Counted from the first letter of the stretch, positions 1 through 9,039 are shown. The stretch: DNA of 64,000 bases from an uncultured Bacteroidales bacterium (GCA_902766045.1 CACXCA010000025.1:1-64000), one strand, 5' to 3'. Notes: a model not told the origin generated them from the letters alone. Translations and numbers: made by a program.

Positions 1-22
1 GCATTTTGTTTTGTTTTTCCAT
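1..22 (-). CDS. possible 5' end of a minus-strand gene, cut by the window edge
   Basis: A minus-strand ATG at 22-20 opens a frame reading MEKQNKM to the window edge. A TAnnTTTG-like box on the minus strand lies at 174-167. Only seven codons are visible, so no function can be given, and the ATG could be chance. Confidence 0.25.
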
Positions 23-302
23 GATGCAATGTTGTTTTGTGCTTTTTATACAGGTTGATAGTGTGATAGACTTTCCATTAACTTTCGCTTGCCAAAAAAC
101 TTTCGAGGCTTGAAACATTCACAGTTTAGCTTAAGCGGTGTAACGGTAGAACTCACTTTCAAGTGTCAAATTTACAATTATTTTTGCAATATATTGAAGT
201 TTTTTTCTAATCCTTTGCACAAGTATTTTCTCAAATCATTATCAATCAGCTGCGTAAGCAAGGTATAATATGACGGAGATATTCAGCCAAGAGGATTATA
301 CG
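23..302. other. intergenic region, no gene seen
   Basis: AT-rich spacer between the possible minus-strand gene at the left edge and the small plus-strand gene at 303. Apart from the minus-strand TAnnTTTG box at 167-174 and the ribosome-binding-like AAGAGGA at 289-295, I see no repeat, RNA or strong hairpin. Confidence 0.4.
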
Positions 303-473
303 ATGGTGAAAAATCCAGGGAAGGAGAACATGGAGATCATCACCAAGGAGGGCGGTAAAATCAACCGATACACCGCCACCGATGAATCAGAGCCATCTGA
401 GGGGAAAAGAGGAAAGAAGGTGGGCGTCGCCTATCAATTGGAGAACGGGGAGATTATTTATGTGCCGGAGTGA
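303..473 (+). CDS. small hypothetical protein, 56 residues
   Basis: A short lysine- and glutamate-rich, soluble protein without signal peptide or membrane segment. The frame also has an in-phase ATG at 270, giving 67 residues. I prefer the ATG at 303 because an AAGAGGA purine box (289-295) sits 7 bases before it, while the upstream ATG has none. The composition is protein-like: charged, ending in GEIIYVPE, which looks like the edge of a small beta fold. The family is not recognised. It stands alone ahead of sodB, which has its own promoter. It could still be a chance frame. Confidence 0.5.
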   Translation: MVKNPGKENMEIITKEGGKINRYTATDESEPSEGKRGKKVGVAYQLENGEIIYVPE

Positions 474-531
474 GGAACTCTGTTTTTCTTCTGCCATGTG
501 CTTCTATGAGAAAATTTGATGAATGATTTTA

Positions 532-561
532 TTGTCATTCTCTATAAAAAGCATATCTTTG
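532..561 (+). promoter_or_regulatory. Bacteroidota-type promoter for sodB
   Basis: TTG at 532-534, 19 bases, then TATCTTTG at 554-561, a perfect match to the TAnnTTTG minus-7 box. It lies about 60 bases before the sodB start. Confidence 0.65.
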
Positions 562-623
562 TCATGAGACAAGAGGTATAAGACTACTCTCAATTTGATT
601 CATTCATTTAAAAAAAGACAGAT

Positions 624-1220
624 ATGGCAACTCAAAAATTTGAATTGATGTCGCTTCCTTACGCTGTGAATGCGTTGGAACCAGTTATTAGTGAACAGAC
701 CATCGGTTTCCATCATGGAAAACATTTGCAGGCATATGTGAACAATCTGAATGCATTATTGCCTGGCTCGGGGTTCGAAAACCTATCACTTGTAGAAATC
801 GTTAAGAAAGCAGAGGGCGGAATCTTCAATAATGCGGGACAGATATTGAATCACGAACTTTATTTTGGACAGTTCCGTTCCCCTAAGGCAGATAATCAAC
901 CAATTGGACAAATTGCGGATGCTATTGCAAGAGATTTTGGCTCGTTTGATACATTCAAAGAGGAATTCCAGAAAAAAGGAGCTTCTTTGTTTGGCTCTGG
1001 ATGGGTTTGGCTCTCTGCTGATGCTGATGGAAAATTGCTTATCTCTCAAGAATCGAATGCGGCAAATCCTGCGCAACGTGGACTTACTCCATTGTTGACA
1101 TTTGATGTGTGGGAACATGCCTATTATCTGGATTATCAGAACCGCCGTCCTGATCATCTTACTGCTCTATGGTCAATCATCGATTGGCAAATTGTTGAGA
1201 AACGTTATACTGCAAAGTAA
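624..1220 (+). CDS. sodB: superoxide dismutase, Fe/Mn family (iron-type or cambialistic)
   Basis: Cytoplasmic enzyme converting superoxide to hydrogen peroxide and oxygen. At 198 residues it has the length of the iron-type family and no signal peptide. The four expected metal ligands are visible: His30 in FHHGKH, His77 in ILNHELYF, Asp161 and His165 in DVWEHAYYLDYQ. Gln73, four residues before His77, is the active-site glutamine position typical of iron-type and Bacteroidales cambialistic enzymes. Metal preference cannot be settled from sequence. It is a single-gene unit behind a strong promoter, and the downstream surface-protein gene has its own promoter. Confidence 0.95.
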   Translation: MATQKFELMSLPYAVNALEPVISEQTIGFHHGKHLQAYVNNLNALLPGSGFENLSLVEIVKKAEGGIFNNAGQILNHELYFGQFRSPKADNQPIGQIADAIARDFGSFDTFKEEFQKKGASLFGSGWVWLSADADGKLLISQESNAANPAQRGLTPLLTFDVWEHAYYLDYQNRRPDHLTALWSIIDWQIVEKRYTAK

Positions 1221-1235
1221 ATTTAACGGAGATTG

Positions 1236-1278
1236 AACCAATTTGAATGAAATGAAAGTTTGATGTTCGAAATTGGTT
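1236..1278. other. imperfect hairpin downstream of sodB
   Basis: AACCAATTTGAA (1236-1247) can pair with 1266-1278 (TTC, one bulged G, AAATTGGTT). It has no T-run, so it is more likely a 3'-end stabilising hairpin than a classical terminator. Confidence 0.3.
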
Positions 1279-1360
1279 TGTTGAGGCTTCCTACACAATA
1301 TAGGGTTGAGTTGGTAATCTAGTGTGACCAAATCAGCCCTTTCCTTTTTAATGAAACGGT

Positions 1361-1390
1361 TTTGCATTAAGAATTAATTTTTTATCTTTG
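1361..1390 (+). promoter_or_regulatory. promoter for the M60/BspA-like protein
   Basis: TTTG at 1361-1364, 18 bases, TATCTTTG at 1383-1390. The coding start is about 110 bases downstream, giving a fairly long leader. Confidence 0.6.
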
Positions 1391-1499
1391 TTTGAAATTG
1401 AACGATTACCTTTGATGCGTTTGACAATCTTATTATCAAAGGAATCAGTGAGTTGTAGTGTGTTTCAGTTTTTTAGTGAGTGAAATAATTTAATTGTCT

Positions 1500-4400
1500 A
1501 TGGAAAAGAAGACGATTTTTACCCAAATAATAATACTGTTGATTGTCATGGTATGCAACACCATGTCTGTATGGTCGGTAATGACAGTTCGTGTAGATAA
1601 TGCTGGTTCGTTATCCTCTGTGCTCTCTTCTGGAGATGAGGAGGTGAAGATCACGGGTGTCATCAATGGAACGGATGTCAAGTATCTTCGTCAACGAATT
1701 GAAGATGGAACGCTCTCTTCGATGGATTTGTTGGAGGTGAAGATTGTGAGTGGGGGAGAATCCTATGATGGTACACATTATACGTCGAATGATACTATCG
1801 GGGATAATATGTTCTCCAATTTTTCACAGTTGAAACATGTTGACTTGCCGACTTCAGTGGTATATATTGCCTCTAATGCTTTTTCACGTTCCGGACTGAA
1901 GAAAGTGGTGATACCGAATAGTGTCAGAGAGGTTGGAATGGATGCCTTTGCTTATTGTAAATCATTAGATACAGTTTTGGTTGGTAGCAAGGTGAAAAGC
2001 TTGGGACAAGGTGTTTTCTATAGTTCATCTGTCAAAGTGGCTTACGTCTTATCAACGGGTATCCCGCAGATTACCTATTATCTTTTCTCCTCTAAGCCAG
2101 ATATCATCGTCTATTCGGAGATGGAAAACGATTACAAGGATTCTAGTTGGAGTGAATTCGGTACCATTAAAGGAGGTCTGGAAGAGTTTTATCCACGAGA
2201 TCAGGATCCTGCAACGCTCTTGCGTGCAAAATTCACTGCTTATTTCAATAATGCAGCCTGCACGGATCTGAAAGATGAATATAAAGCAATGAGTGATAAT
2301 GCCCTCTTTATGACGATGCAGAATGATGAACTGACAGATGATCTTATTGCGATTGCTTTGAAAATCAAGAATGATGATTGGAAAAAGTATGAGAAGGATT
2401 TTAGAATACATGCGTATTCTGCCTATAGTGATGCTAACTATTGGAATAAAAAACTTATGAGTACGGGCGGTTCGTATATGGGTAATCCAACTGGTATTTA
2501 TTCGACGGATAATGCTCCAATCTATGTTTTCGTCGATCAAGATACACCAAGTGATGCGACACTCTACATTACAGGATGTGTGGGAAATAATCTTATATCC
2601 AATGCGAAGACAGGAACAAAACTTTCTAAAGGATTGAATATTATTGATGGAGAGAAAGATGCATTGTATTATATTATCTATACGGCAGATACTCGGTCGA
2701 TGACAAAGAAACTTAGTGAATGGCCTGCTATTAAGATCCATGTCGAGGGCGGCGTGGTGAATGGTTATTATGATTTGTCGCGCCATAATGATGCGGAGTA
2801 TGTGGAACTGTTGGCAAATGCTACGCACGAACTCTTTACCGTTAAGGGAGCGGAGACGTTACTCAATTTTAGAACATCATCTTATAGGAAAGCATTCCCT
2901 ACAACGATTGATAAGGATGTCATCTGGTTTGATAGCCTTACTGTGTGGGAGAAGGAACTGATGGGTATCTGTGAATCGGTTGCCAACGGACAACGAGCTA
3001 ATGCACCTTATAACCTGACAGGTGGCGAATCTTATTTCCCAATCTATTATAATAATCCAAACTTTGCCATCGAAGGGAATGAGACGGATGATGGATATGC
3101 CAACTCTACTGATTATCGTACGTCGTATAATTCATATGATTGTATCTCAAAATCATTTGACGTGAGTCGAGATGATCAGGATGATTGGTGTGCGGGACAT
3201 GAGTGCGGACATAACAACCAGAAAGCCATTAACCTAGAAGGGTGTACGGAGGTGTCGAACAATTTATTCTCCAATGTGATTTGTTTCCTTGATGGTCGTA
3301 CCACATCCAAGGGATTGTCCCTCTCCTCTACAATGAATGATTATGCACATCATGTGCCTTATTTCACGAGAAACGTATCCAGTATGATGAGGATGTATTA
3401 TCAACTCTATCTGTATTATCATCAAGCTCGGAAAAACACATCTTTCTATCCGACTCTCTTCAAAGAGTTACGCGAGGATCCGTTGGCTCTTTGGAATAAT
3501 ACGGACAATAGTTCGCTGAAATTTGTCAGAAAAGTATGTGAAGTGGCTCAGGAAGATTTGACCGACTTCTTTACGGCTTGGGGATTCTTCGAACCTTGTA
3601 GTTTGACTATTGACGACTATGGCGTGCGATCTTTGAAAGTGTTACAGGAGGATATAGATAAGACCTTGGAAGAGATTTCAAAATATCCAAAGAAGAACAG
3701 AGAAATCCTCTTTGTGGAAGATCGTGCGGATTATGTGTTAACCACAGATTTCTTGACTACAGAGGGCGAAAAACGTCTGGGCTCGGAGACTGTAGGTCTA
3801 TATGCTAATTTAGGTCAATATACAGATTTCCTATCAACCTCTGTTGAACCATCAGAATATACTTATATGCAAGCAGATTCATTCTATGCTATGACGGGTA
3901 CGGGCGGTATAGGTTTCTTGGTGCAGGATAAAGAAGGAAAGATGCTGTATGCATCTAATACGTTAAGTTTCTGTATTCCTTCCTGTGTTGGAAAAGAGTT
4001 TACGATTTACTCTGTTGATGCAGATGGCTCGTTACATGAGGTCTGTAAGCAAGAAGGCGGATTGGAGATTGTCCATCTGGTAGAGTCGGGAACGTTGTCT
4101 GATTCTCTTACGAATCAAGCCGTAAAGGCGGTCGTGTCTGGACCTCTGAATGGTACGGATATTCAATATCTCCGTACATTGATTAATGAAGGTAATTTGC
4201 AGGCATTGGATCTGTCAGGAGCCACAATCGTGAGTGGGGGAGATGCGTATTATGAAGGAGAGGTGACTGCTCCGGATATGATAGGAAGTGACTTCTTCTA
4301 TGAGTGTGCTAGATTGGTATCTGTTGTTCTTCCTCAGTCCGTCACCTCTATTGGTCAGCAGGCCTTTTCTCATACAGGTTTGCAAGTTGTTGTGATACCA

Positions 4401-4832
4401 GATAGTGTTACCACAATAGGATTTGACGCATTCGCTTATTGCGATCAATTATCAAAGGTAGTGATTGGTTCTGATGTGAAACGGTTACAACAAGGTGTGT
4501 TCTATGAATCTAAGGTGAAGGATGTTTATGTTAAGCCGACGACACCACCATTCATAGCTAATTACCTCTTCTCGTCTAAACCAACCATCCATGTTTATGC
4601 TAGTGCACTGGCTGATTATGAGGCTTCAGGTTGGGCTGAATACGGTACGTTGGTGGGTGATTTGGATGAGTATGATTTCAGTGAACCTACGCAGTTGCTA
4701 CAACCGTTGAGTGAGATGTCTGATGGCTTGAAAGATACTATTCTTTATGATCTCTTCGGACGTAGAGTTGCGAGTCAACAATACTCGACTATATATGTGC
4801 AAAAAGGAAAGAAGGTGATTTTTATGAGATAA
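1500..4832 (+). CDS. secreted M60-like metallopeptidase flanked by two BspA-type leucine-rich repeat domains
   Basis: A 1110-residue exported protein starting at the ATG at 1500; the TTG two codons upstream is less likely. Residues 1-28 form a signal peptide. Residues about 30-265 are a BspA/LRR_5-type domain (patterns such as VVIPNSVREVGMDAFAYC). The central part holds HECGH at residues 567-571 with candidate third ligands Glu580/Glu584 in a TEVSNN segment, the HExxH...E arrangement of M60/enhancin-like peptidases, some of which act on glycosylated mucins. Residues about 862-1058 repeat the N-terminal LRR domain. The end (YDLFGRRV...KGKKVIFMR) resembles the short C-terminal secretion tails common in Bacteroidales. 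Mucin as substrate is inference only. Confidence 0.85.
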   Translation: MEKKTIFTQIIILLIVMVCNTMSVWSVMTVRVDNAGSLSSVLSSGDEEVKITGVINGTDVKYLRQRIEDGTLSSMDLLEVKIVSGGESYDGTHYTSNDTIGDNMFSNFSQLKHVDLPTSVVYIASNAFSRSGLKKVVIPNSVREVGMDAFAYCKSLDTVLVGSKVKSLGQGVFYSSSVKVAYVLSTGIPQITYYLFSSKPDIIVYSEMENDYKDSSWSEFGTIKGGLEEFYPRDQDPATLLRAKFTAYFNNAACTDLKDEYKAMSDNALFMTMQNDELTDDLIAIALKIKNDDWKKYEKDFRIHAYSAYSDANYWNKKLMSTGGSYMGNPTGIYSTDNAPIYVFVDQDTPSDATLYITGCVGNNLISNAKTGTKLSKGLNIIDGEKDALYYIIYTADTRSMTKKLSEWPAIKIHVEGGVVNGYYDLSRHNDAEYVELLANATHELFTVKGAETLLNFRTSSYRKAFPTTIDKDVIWFDSLTVWEKELMGICESVANGQRANAPYNLTGGESYFPIYYNNPNFAIEGNETDDGYANSTDYRTSYNSYDCISKSFDVSRDDQDDWCAGHECGHNNQKAINLEGCTEVSNNLFSNVICFLDGRTTSKGLSLSSTMNDYAHHVPYFTRNVSSMMRMYYQLYLYYHQARKNTSFYPTLFKELREDPLALWNNTDNSSLKFVRKVCEVAQEDLTDFFTAWGFFEPCSLTIDDYGVRSLKVLQEDIDKTLEEISKYPKKNREILFVEDRADYVLTTDFLTTEGEKRLGSETVGLYANLGQYTDFLSTSVEPSEYTYMQADSFYAMTGTGGIGFLVQDKEGKMLYASNTLSFCIPSCVGKEFTIYSVDADGSLHEVCKQEGGLEIVHLVESGTLSDSLTNQAVKAVVSGPLNGTDIQYLRTLINEGNLQALDLSGATIVSGGDAYYEGEVTAPDMIGSDFFYECARLVSVVLPQSVTSIGQQAFSHTGLQVVVIPDSVTTIGFDAFAYCDQLSKVVIGSDVKRLQQGVFYESKVKDVYVKPTTPPFIANYLFSSKPTIHVYASALADYEASGWAEYGTLVGDLDEYDFSEPTQLLQPLSEMSDGLKDTILYDLFGRRVASQQYSTIYVQKGKKVIFMR

Positions 4833-4841
4833 AAAATATGT

Positions 4842-4861
4842 AGGGGCAAATTGCTGCCCCT
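4842..4861. terminator. hairpin between convergent genes
   Basis: AGGGGCA (4842-4848) pairs perfectly with TGCCCCT (4855-4861) over a 6-base loop, between two converging stop codons. T-runs are weak on either side. The sequence also resembles dispersed GTAGGGGC-type intergenic palindromes. Confidence 0.5.
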
Positions 4862-4868
4862 GCATGTC

Positions 4869-5432
4869 TTATTTCAATTGTTCACCATCATGAAAGGCTT
4901 GTCCGACTTTCTTTCCCAATTGAATATATTCGTGATGAATTGGATTGTAACAGATAATGCCCATCTTCTCAATGTCTGGTAATCCGTCGGCGGATAGGAA
5001 ATCCTCCTGACAAACGATATTGACTATTTCTCCAATAAGCATATACCCCGATTGATCTCGGTTGAGCGTCTCCTTGACTTTACATTCCAAGGTCAAAGGG
5101 AAATTAGTGAAGAGCGGCGCGTTCACATGCTCGGATTTCACCACGTTCCAACCTGTCTTTGCGATTTTGTTGGGTTCCTTCTTTGCACTGACGATTCCCA
5201 CGTAGTCGGAAGCGACAAGCGTATCAACTGTAGCAAATGCAAGCGTGAAAGCACCTTGCAGATCAAGGTTTTCAGTTGTGGCGTGAGAGCCAAGGGAAAT
5301 CATCACTTCGTTAGTGTCCCATGTGCCACCCCATGCCGCATTCATAGCATTGGGGGTACCTTCTTTGTCATACGTGCCAAGTATCAGCACGGGTTGTGGA
5401 AGAGTCCACGGTTTAGGAAAAAAATTTTTCAT
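4869..5432 (-). CDS. flavin reductase-like domain protein (flavoredoxin type)
   Basis: A 187-residue cytoplasmic protein with the FMN-binding split-barrel fold of the flavin reductase-like/flavoredoxin family. It begins with PxPWTLPQPVLILGT, continues with NAMNAAWGGT and ISLGSHATTENL, and ends with a typical GIICYNPIHHEYIQLGKKVG. Members bind FMN and reduce flavins or pass electrons between partners; the donor here is unknown. It is a single-gene unit. A minus-strand TATATTTG box lies at 5465-5458, about 25 bases before the start. The call at family level is firm, the substrate open. Confidence 0.85.
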   Translation of the reverse strand: MKNFFPKPWTLPQPVLILGTYDKEGTPNAMNAAWGGTWDTNEVMISLGSHATTENLDLQGAFTLAFATVDTLVASDYVGIVSAKKEPNKIAKTGWNVVKSEHVNAPLFTNFPLTLECKVKETLNRDQSGYMLIGEIVNIVCQEDFLSADGLPDIEKMGIICYNPIHHEYIQLGKKVGQAFHDGEQLK

Positions 5433-5519
5433 ATCTGTGAAAATTATAATATATTAGCAAATATAGTGAAATTTCTCACGTTTTTAGAATGAAGCACCCT
5501 TCGGTTGTTTCAATAAAAA

Positions 5520-6158
5520 ATGGCAATGATAGAGATGGAAAAGATAGAGTCAGCCTTTTTGAATAGGGAGAATATAGAAAAATCGACAGCGTCGGTGGAG
5601 TATCATCCGCTTAAACCATTTCTTCCGACAACGACGAAAGTTCTCTTCTTGGGGAGTTTTCCGCCTCAGCGTAAGCGTTGGTGCATGAATTTCTATTATC
5701 CTAACTTCATCAATGATCATTGGCGAATCATGGGTTCTATATTTTTCAATGACAAAAACCATTTTGTAGATAACAAAGGGAAAATGTTCCGATTGGAATC
5801 CATCGTGGAGTTTTTACAACAAAAAGGCATTGGTTATTTTGATACAGCCACGGCAGTGAAACGTTTGGCGGATAATGCATCCGACAAGTTCCTTGAGGTG
5901 GTGGAATATACCGATATTGAGTCTTTATTAAGAATGATTCCCCAATGCGGAGTTGTTGTCACCACAGGAGAAAAGGCCACGCAAAACGTGATGAACCAGT
6001 ATTCATTGTCATCTTTGCCATCGGTGGGTGGTTCTGTTCCTTTAAATGATGCGGTGGTATTATACCGATTACCGTCATCCTCACGAGCTTATCCTTTGAG
6101 TTTAGATAAGAAGGTAGAGGCGTATCGCAAATTATTTGAATTTGCTGGGATTGTATGA
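5520..6158 (+). CDS. uracil-DNA glycosylase superfamily protein
   Basis: A 212-residue soluble protein. Residues 44-49 read LGSFPP, the water-activating GxxPP-type loop of the UDG superfamily, followed by FYYPN (about 58-62). Near the C-terminus LPSSSRAYP corresponds to the DNA-intercalation motif. The order and spacing fit the family of UDG-like proteins that remove uracil or other damaged bases, but no precise subfamily can be assigned. It precedes the TonB-type gene by 57 bases on the same strand and may share its transcript. No clear promoter is seen. Confidence 0.7.
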   Translation: MAMIEMEKIESAFLNRENIEKSTASVEYHPLKPFLPTTTKVLFLGSFPPQRKRWCMNFYYPNFINDHWRIMGSIFFNDKNHFVDNKGKMFRLESIVEFLQQKGIGYFDTATAVKRLADNASDKFLEVVEYTDIESLLRMIPQCGVVVTTGEKATQNVMNQYSLSSLPSVGGSVPLNDAVVLYRLPSSSRAYPLSLDKKVEAYRKLFEFAGIV

Positions 6159-6215
6159 TTAAGGATGATGGTGAGATACTATATTAACACATAAAAGTTC
6201 AAAAACATATCATAT

Positions 6216-6923
6216 ATGGCAAAAGGAAAATCATTATGTAAGCTTCTCAAAAAGATTCGGGAGCAGATTGCGGAAGCCAATGGCATCGATTATGCTTCGA
6301 GGAAGTGCACGTTCGAGGGTGACTGCAAAGGCACATGTCCGGCGTGTGAGCGGGAGTTGGAATATCTCGAATCGCAGTTGACCATGAAGCGTAGTATGGG
6401 TGTTCCCATCAAAATCATAGGTTTGTCAGTTGCTTTGGCATCGGGGACGGCGTGCACTTCGAATCCACCAGAAACCTGTCCGTCGAAAGAAATCTCATTG
6501 GATTCAGTGGATTATGTGGATGAAATTCCAGCATATCCTATTACAGAAGAGGAAGATGATTCGTCTGATACTGAAAATAATCTTGATGATGTGATTGAAG
6601 GAGAGGTCGATATTGATCCTGATTATAAAAAAGCCCAATTTCCAGGAGGATATGATTCTTTGAAATCTTTTCTGCAAAAGAATTTACATTATCCACAAGA
6701 AGCAGTAGAAAAAAGTATCGAAGGTAGGGTTGTTGTTTCATTTATAGTGGATAAATATGGCCACATTTCGAATGTAGAGGTTGTCCAATCTGCTGATTCC
6801 CTGTTGGATGCGGAGGCAGTGAGGTGGGTTCAATCAATGCCTGATTGGAGTCCGGCGGAAATGGATGGGAAGGCGGTTCGGTCTCGCTTTGTGTTGCCGG
6901 TTAAATTTGGATTATATCGATAG
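6216..6923 (+). CDS. TonB-family C-terminal domain protein with cysteine-rich N-terminus
   Basis: 235 residues in three parts. Residues 1-55 hold a basic start and a Cys cluster (CTFEGDC, GTCPAC) that looks like a small metal-binding knuckle. A hydrophobic segment follows at about 62-80 (IKIIGLSVALASGTA), then an acidic linker. Residues about 135-235 are a TonB C-terminal domain (FPGGYDSLKSFLQKNLHYP, GRVVVSFIVDKYG, VLPVKF). TonB domains carry proton-motive energy to outer-membrane receptors. The long Pro-rich spacer of classical TonB is missing here, so its reach across the periplasm is uncertain. No ExbB/ExbD genes are nearby. Confidence 0.75.
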   Translation: MAKGKSLCKLLKKIREQIAEANGIDYASRKCTFEGDCKGTCPACERELEYLESQLTMKRSMGVPIKIIGLSVALASGTACTSNPPETCPSKEISLDSVDYVDEIPAYPITEEEDDSSDTENNLDDVIEGEVDIDPDYKKAQFPGGYDSLKSFLQKNLHYPQEAVEKSIEGRVVVSFIVDKYGHISNVEVVQSADSLLDAEAVRWVQSMPDWSPAEMDGKAVRSRFVLPVKFGLYR

Positions 6924-6939
6924 GGAGACGGAGGCCTGA

Positions 6940-9039
6940 TTATTCTATCATTCTCCTCACCTTCCTCACACTACCATCACTCATCTTCACAAGATTAATG
7001 CCTTGTTGCAATGAAGGAATTTGTATGCCTAATAATGAATAGTAGGCAATTGGATAGATTTCTTCGGAAGAATATGTCAATACGTTAGTGGCTTCCTCTA
7101 TTAACTCATATCCTGCGCGTTCGGATGTGATATGGATATTAAACACGAAGGTAGCCACCGCTGTCTTACCTCCCTTTTGATACTTAATAGCTTGACGGAT
7201 CGTATAGTTGGAACCGTTCGCCACTTTGCCTGGATATTGTCCAAGAGAGAATGTGAGACTGTTGGCGTCGAACTCGCTGAAGACATAGCCTGATGCATAA
7301 TCGCAACGATTGCCGGAAGCGGAAAACCAATGTCCGTAACCATTCGCCGAGGAGGCGGAGTTGTTGATCACCCCGTTGGCATCGACCGCATAGAACATGG
7401 CATGTCCATCGGTTGGTCCCGAACTTGTCCATTGCGTGAGAAGAGTACCCACCGTAGAGGCTTGCATCTGGAAGGCCGTTCCAAGACTAGATGCTGCAGC
7501 ACCTTCCACCTTCAATGTTATGCCTTGATAAACGTTTGATGAGGCGGGGAAATATACATTGTAGGAAAGCTCCACATCCTTGATATCCTCCGTATCGGAG
7601 ATATTAGCCGCTCCCCAAATGTTAGTGCCTTTAAATTCAATGGTATAGGGCCATTGGTCATCGTTCGTAATCTCCTCGTCCCACTTATGCTGTATGTATG
7701 CGGAAGGCGACGGAGAAACGACCAAGAACAGTTTCTTCACCCCTTCGGGCACCACGCAACTCGCCACACCTTTCACCTCTGCATTGGCATCGGAACTGGT
7801 GCAATAGACCTCCTCGTCATAAAAATATTTCCTTGAACCATCCTCCATAAGTGCCACATAGCCTAAGTGGAACCCCCTGGATGAGTATTGATTAAAAGTA
7901 TTATAAGCTGATACATTGGCGGTTACGAACCGTTCCCCATTAAAATATTGTTTCGCATCCCCTTTGGGAAGAGATGCGCCCTTCGCAAGCGATGTGAAAT
8001 CGACGGAGACCTCAGTGCCCGCCTTCGGTACATTGAGCTGGATGATATTGAAACCAGTACTTTGCGGACAACTGCTGTACGTCACCTGATACTTAGTCTT
8101 TCCGAGTGCAATGTAATCATAGCGGAGCGTGCCGATGTAATCATCCGCCTCATCCCGCACATTATCTATGTCCATCGTAGCCATCTTCATAGCATAAAGG
8201 AAATACTCCATATAGAGGTCGGAAGCATCCATGTTCATCATCTTCATAAAGCTCTCGTTCGGGTCCGCCCCATAACCAGGGTTGAAGCGCCACAGTTCGC
8301 CTATGACATCAATACCATATTTCCCGGTGAGATAATAGTGCCACCAATAAGACTGGTACCTATGCCACTCGTGCGTCATCGCATAATTGTGGGTGTTCAT
8401 AAATAGATTCCAGCTCTGCTCCCACTTCAATGCGGGATAGGACTGGTTGGCTTGCCATTGCGCAGTCTGCTCCCAGAATGTGGAACCACTACCGATGGCG
8501 GTTCGGAAGCCCGAATAGCCTTTAAGATCAGCATAGACCTGATATTGAAAAGAGTGACCAACCTCATGAGCAACGGAGTGTCCGACAGGCTTGCTGGTGC
8601 TTGGACTGAGCCAAAGGGCACCGATGACATCATCATATCCGCCACCATAGCACACCCATTCGGTGGTATGGTTCAGTAGGACCATCATCTTGTATTTCGA
8701 CACGTTGGAGTTGCCTTCATCACAGAAAGCCAGCGTGCCAATGTTCATGGCATAAAAGCCCTCGCATTTATTCAGTAGGTCATCAATATCTACCCGATAG
8801 GTTGAAGGGGCGTTCGTGGGGTTTGTGTTGCCGTAATACTTATCCCAATAGACGATGAAATTATCGCTCTCTTTCGAACGAGACTTGGACCATGTGTATT
8901 GATTGTTAGGGTCGTTTTCACTATAGATTAACGTATCCGTTCGATTCTTCCATTCACGAGGAATGTAAAGACTCTTTTGAGCGGAAAGAAACATTGAAAA
9001 GAATGTCCAAATGAGCAATGTTATTGTGAGTGATTTCAT
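6940..9039 (-). CDS. secreted HExxH protein (DUF6055-like) with a DUF4859-like C-terminal region
   Basis: A 699-residue protein with a signal peptide (1-20, ending in FLSAQ). Residues about 55-320 form a zincin-like domain with HEVGH at 158-162 followed by aromatic-rich WYQ/HWHRYQSYWWHYY segments, like the DUF6055 family of putative metallopeptidases. Residues about 470-650 resemble the DUF4859 beta-sandwich modules of Bacteroidales surface proteins. The last 35 residues (IAYYSLLGIQIP...VRKVRRMIE) look like a degenerate T9SS-type tail. Domain names are from memory of family patterns. Peptidase activity is inferred from HExxH only, and no third zinc ligand was identified. Confidence 0.75.
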   Translation of the reverse strand: MKSLTITLLIWTFFSMFLSAQKSLYIPREWKNRTDTLIYSENDPNNQYTWSKSRSKESDNFIVYWDKYYGNTNPTNAPSTYRVDIDDLLNKCEGFYAMNIGTLAFCDEGNSNVSKYKMMVLLNHTTEWVCYGGGYDDVIGALWLSPSTSKPVGHSVAHEVGHSFQYQVYADLKGYSGFRTAIGSGSTFWEQTAQWQANQSYPALKWEQSWNLFMNTHNYAMTHEWHRYQSYWWHYYLTGKYGIDVIGELWRFNPGYGADPNESFMKMMNMDASDLYMEYFLYAMKMATMDIDNVRDEADDYIGTLRYDYIALGKTKYQVTYSSCPQSTGFNIIQLNVPKAGTEVSVDFTSLAKGASLPKGDAKQYFNGERFVTANVSAYNTFNQYSSRGFHLGYVALMEDGSRKYFYDEEVYCTSSDANAEVKGVASCVVPEGVKKLFLVVSPSPSAYIQHKWDEEITNDDQWPYTIEFKGTNIWGAANISDTEDIKDVELSYNVYFPASSNVYQGITLKVEGAAASSLGTAFQMQASTVGTLLTQWTSSGPTDGHAMFYAVDANGVINNSASSANGYGHWFSASGNRCDYASGYVFSEFDANSLTFSLGQYPGKVANGSNYTIRQAIKYQKGGKTAVATFVFNIHITSERAGYELIEEATNVLTYSSEEIYPIAYYSLLGIQIPSLQQGINLVKMSDGSVRKVRRMIE

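Noticed and set aside
786-1157. Minus-strand frame of 123 codons opposite sodB
   Set aside because: Antisense shadow of a well-conserved gene; no signal, no start context, unusual composition.
1494-1499. TTG start two codons before the M60/BspA gene ATG
   Set aside because: The ATG at 1500 begins a standard lysine-rich signal peptide, and no ribosome-binding box favours the TTG.
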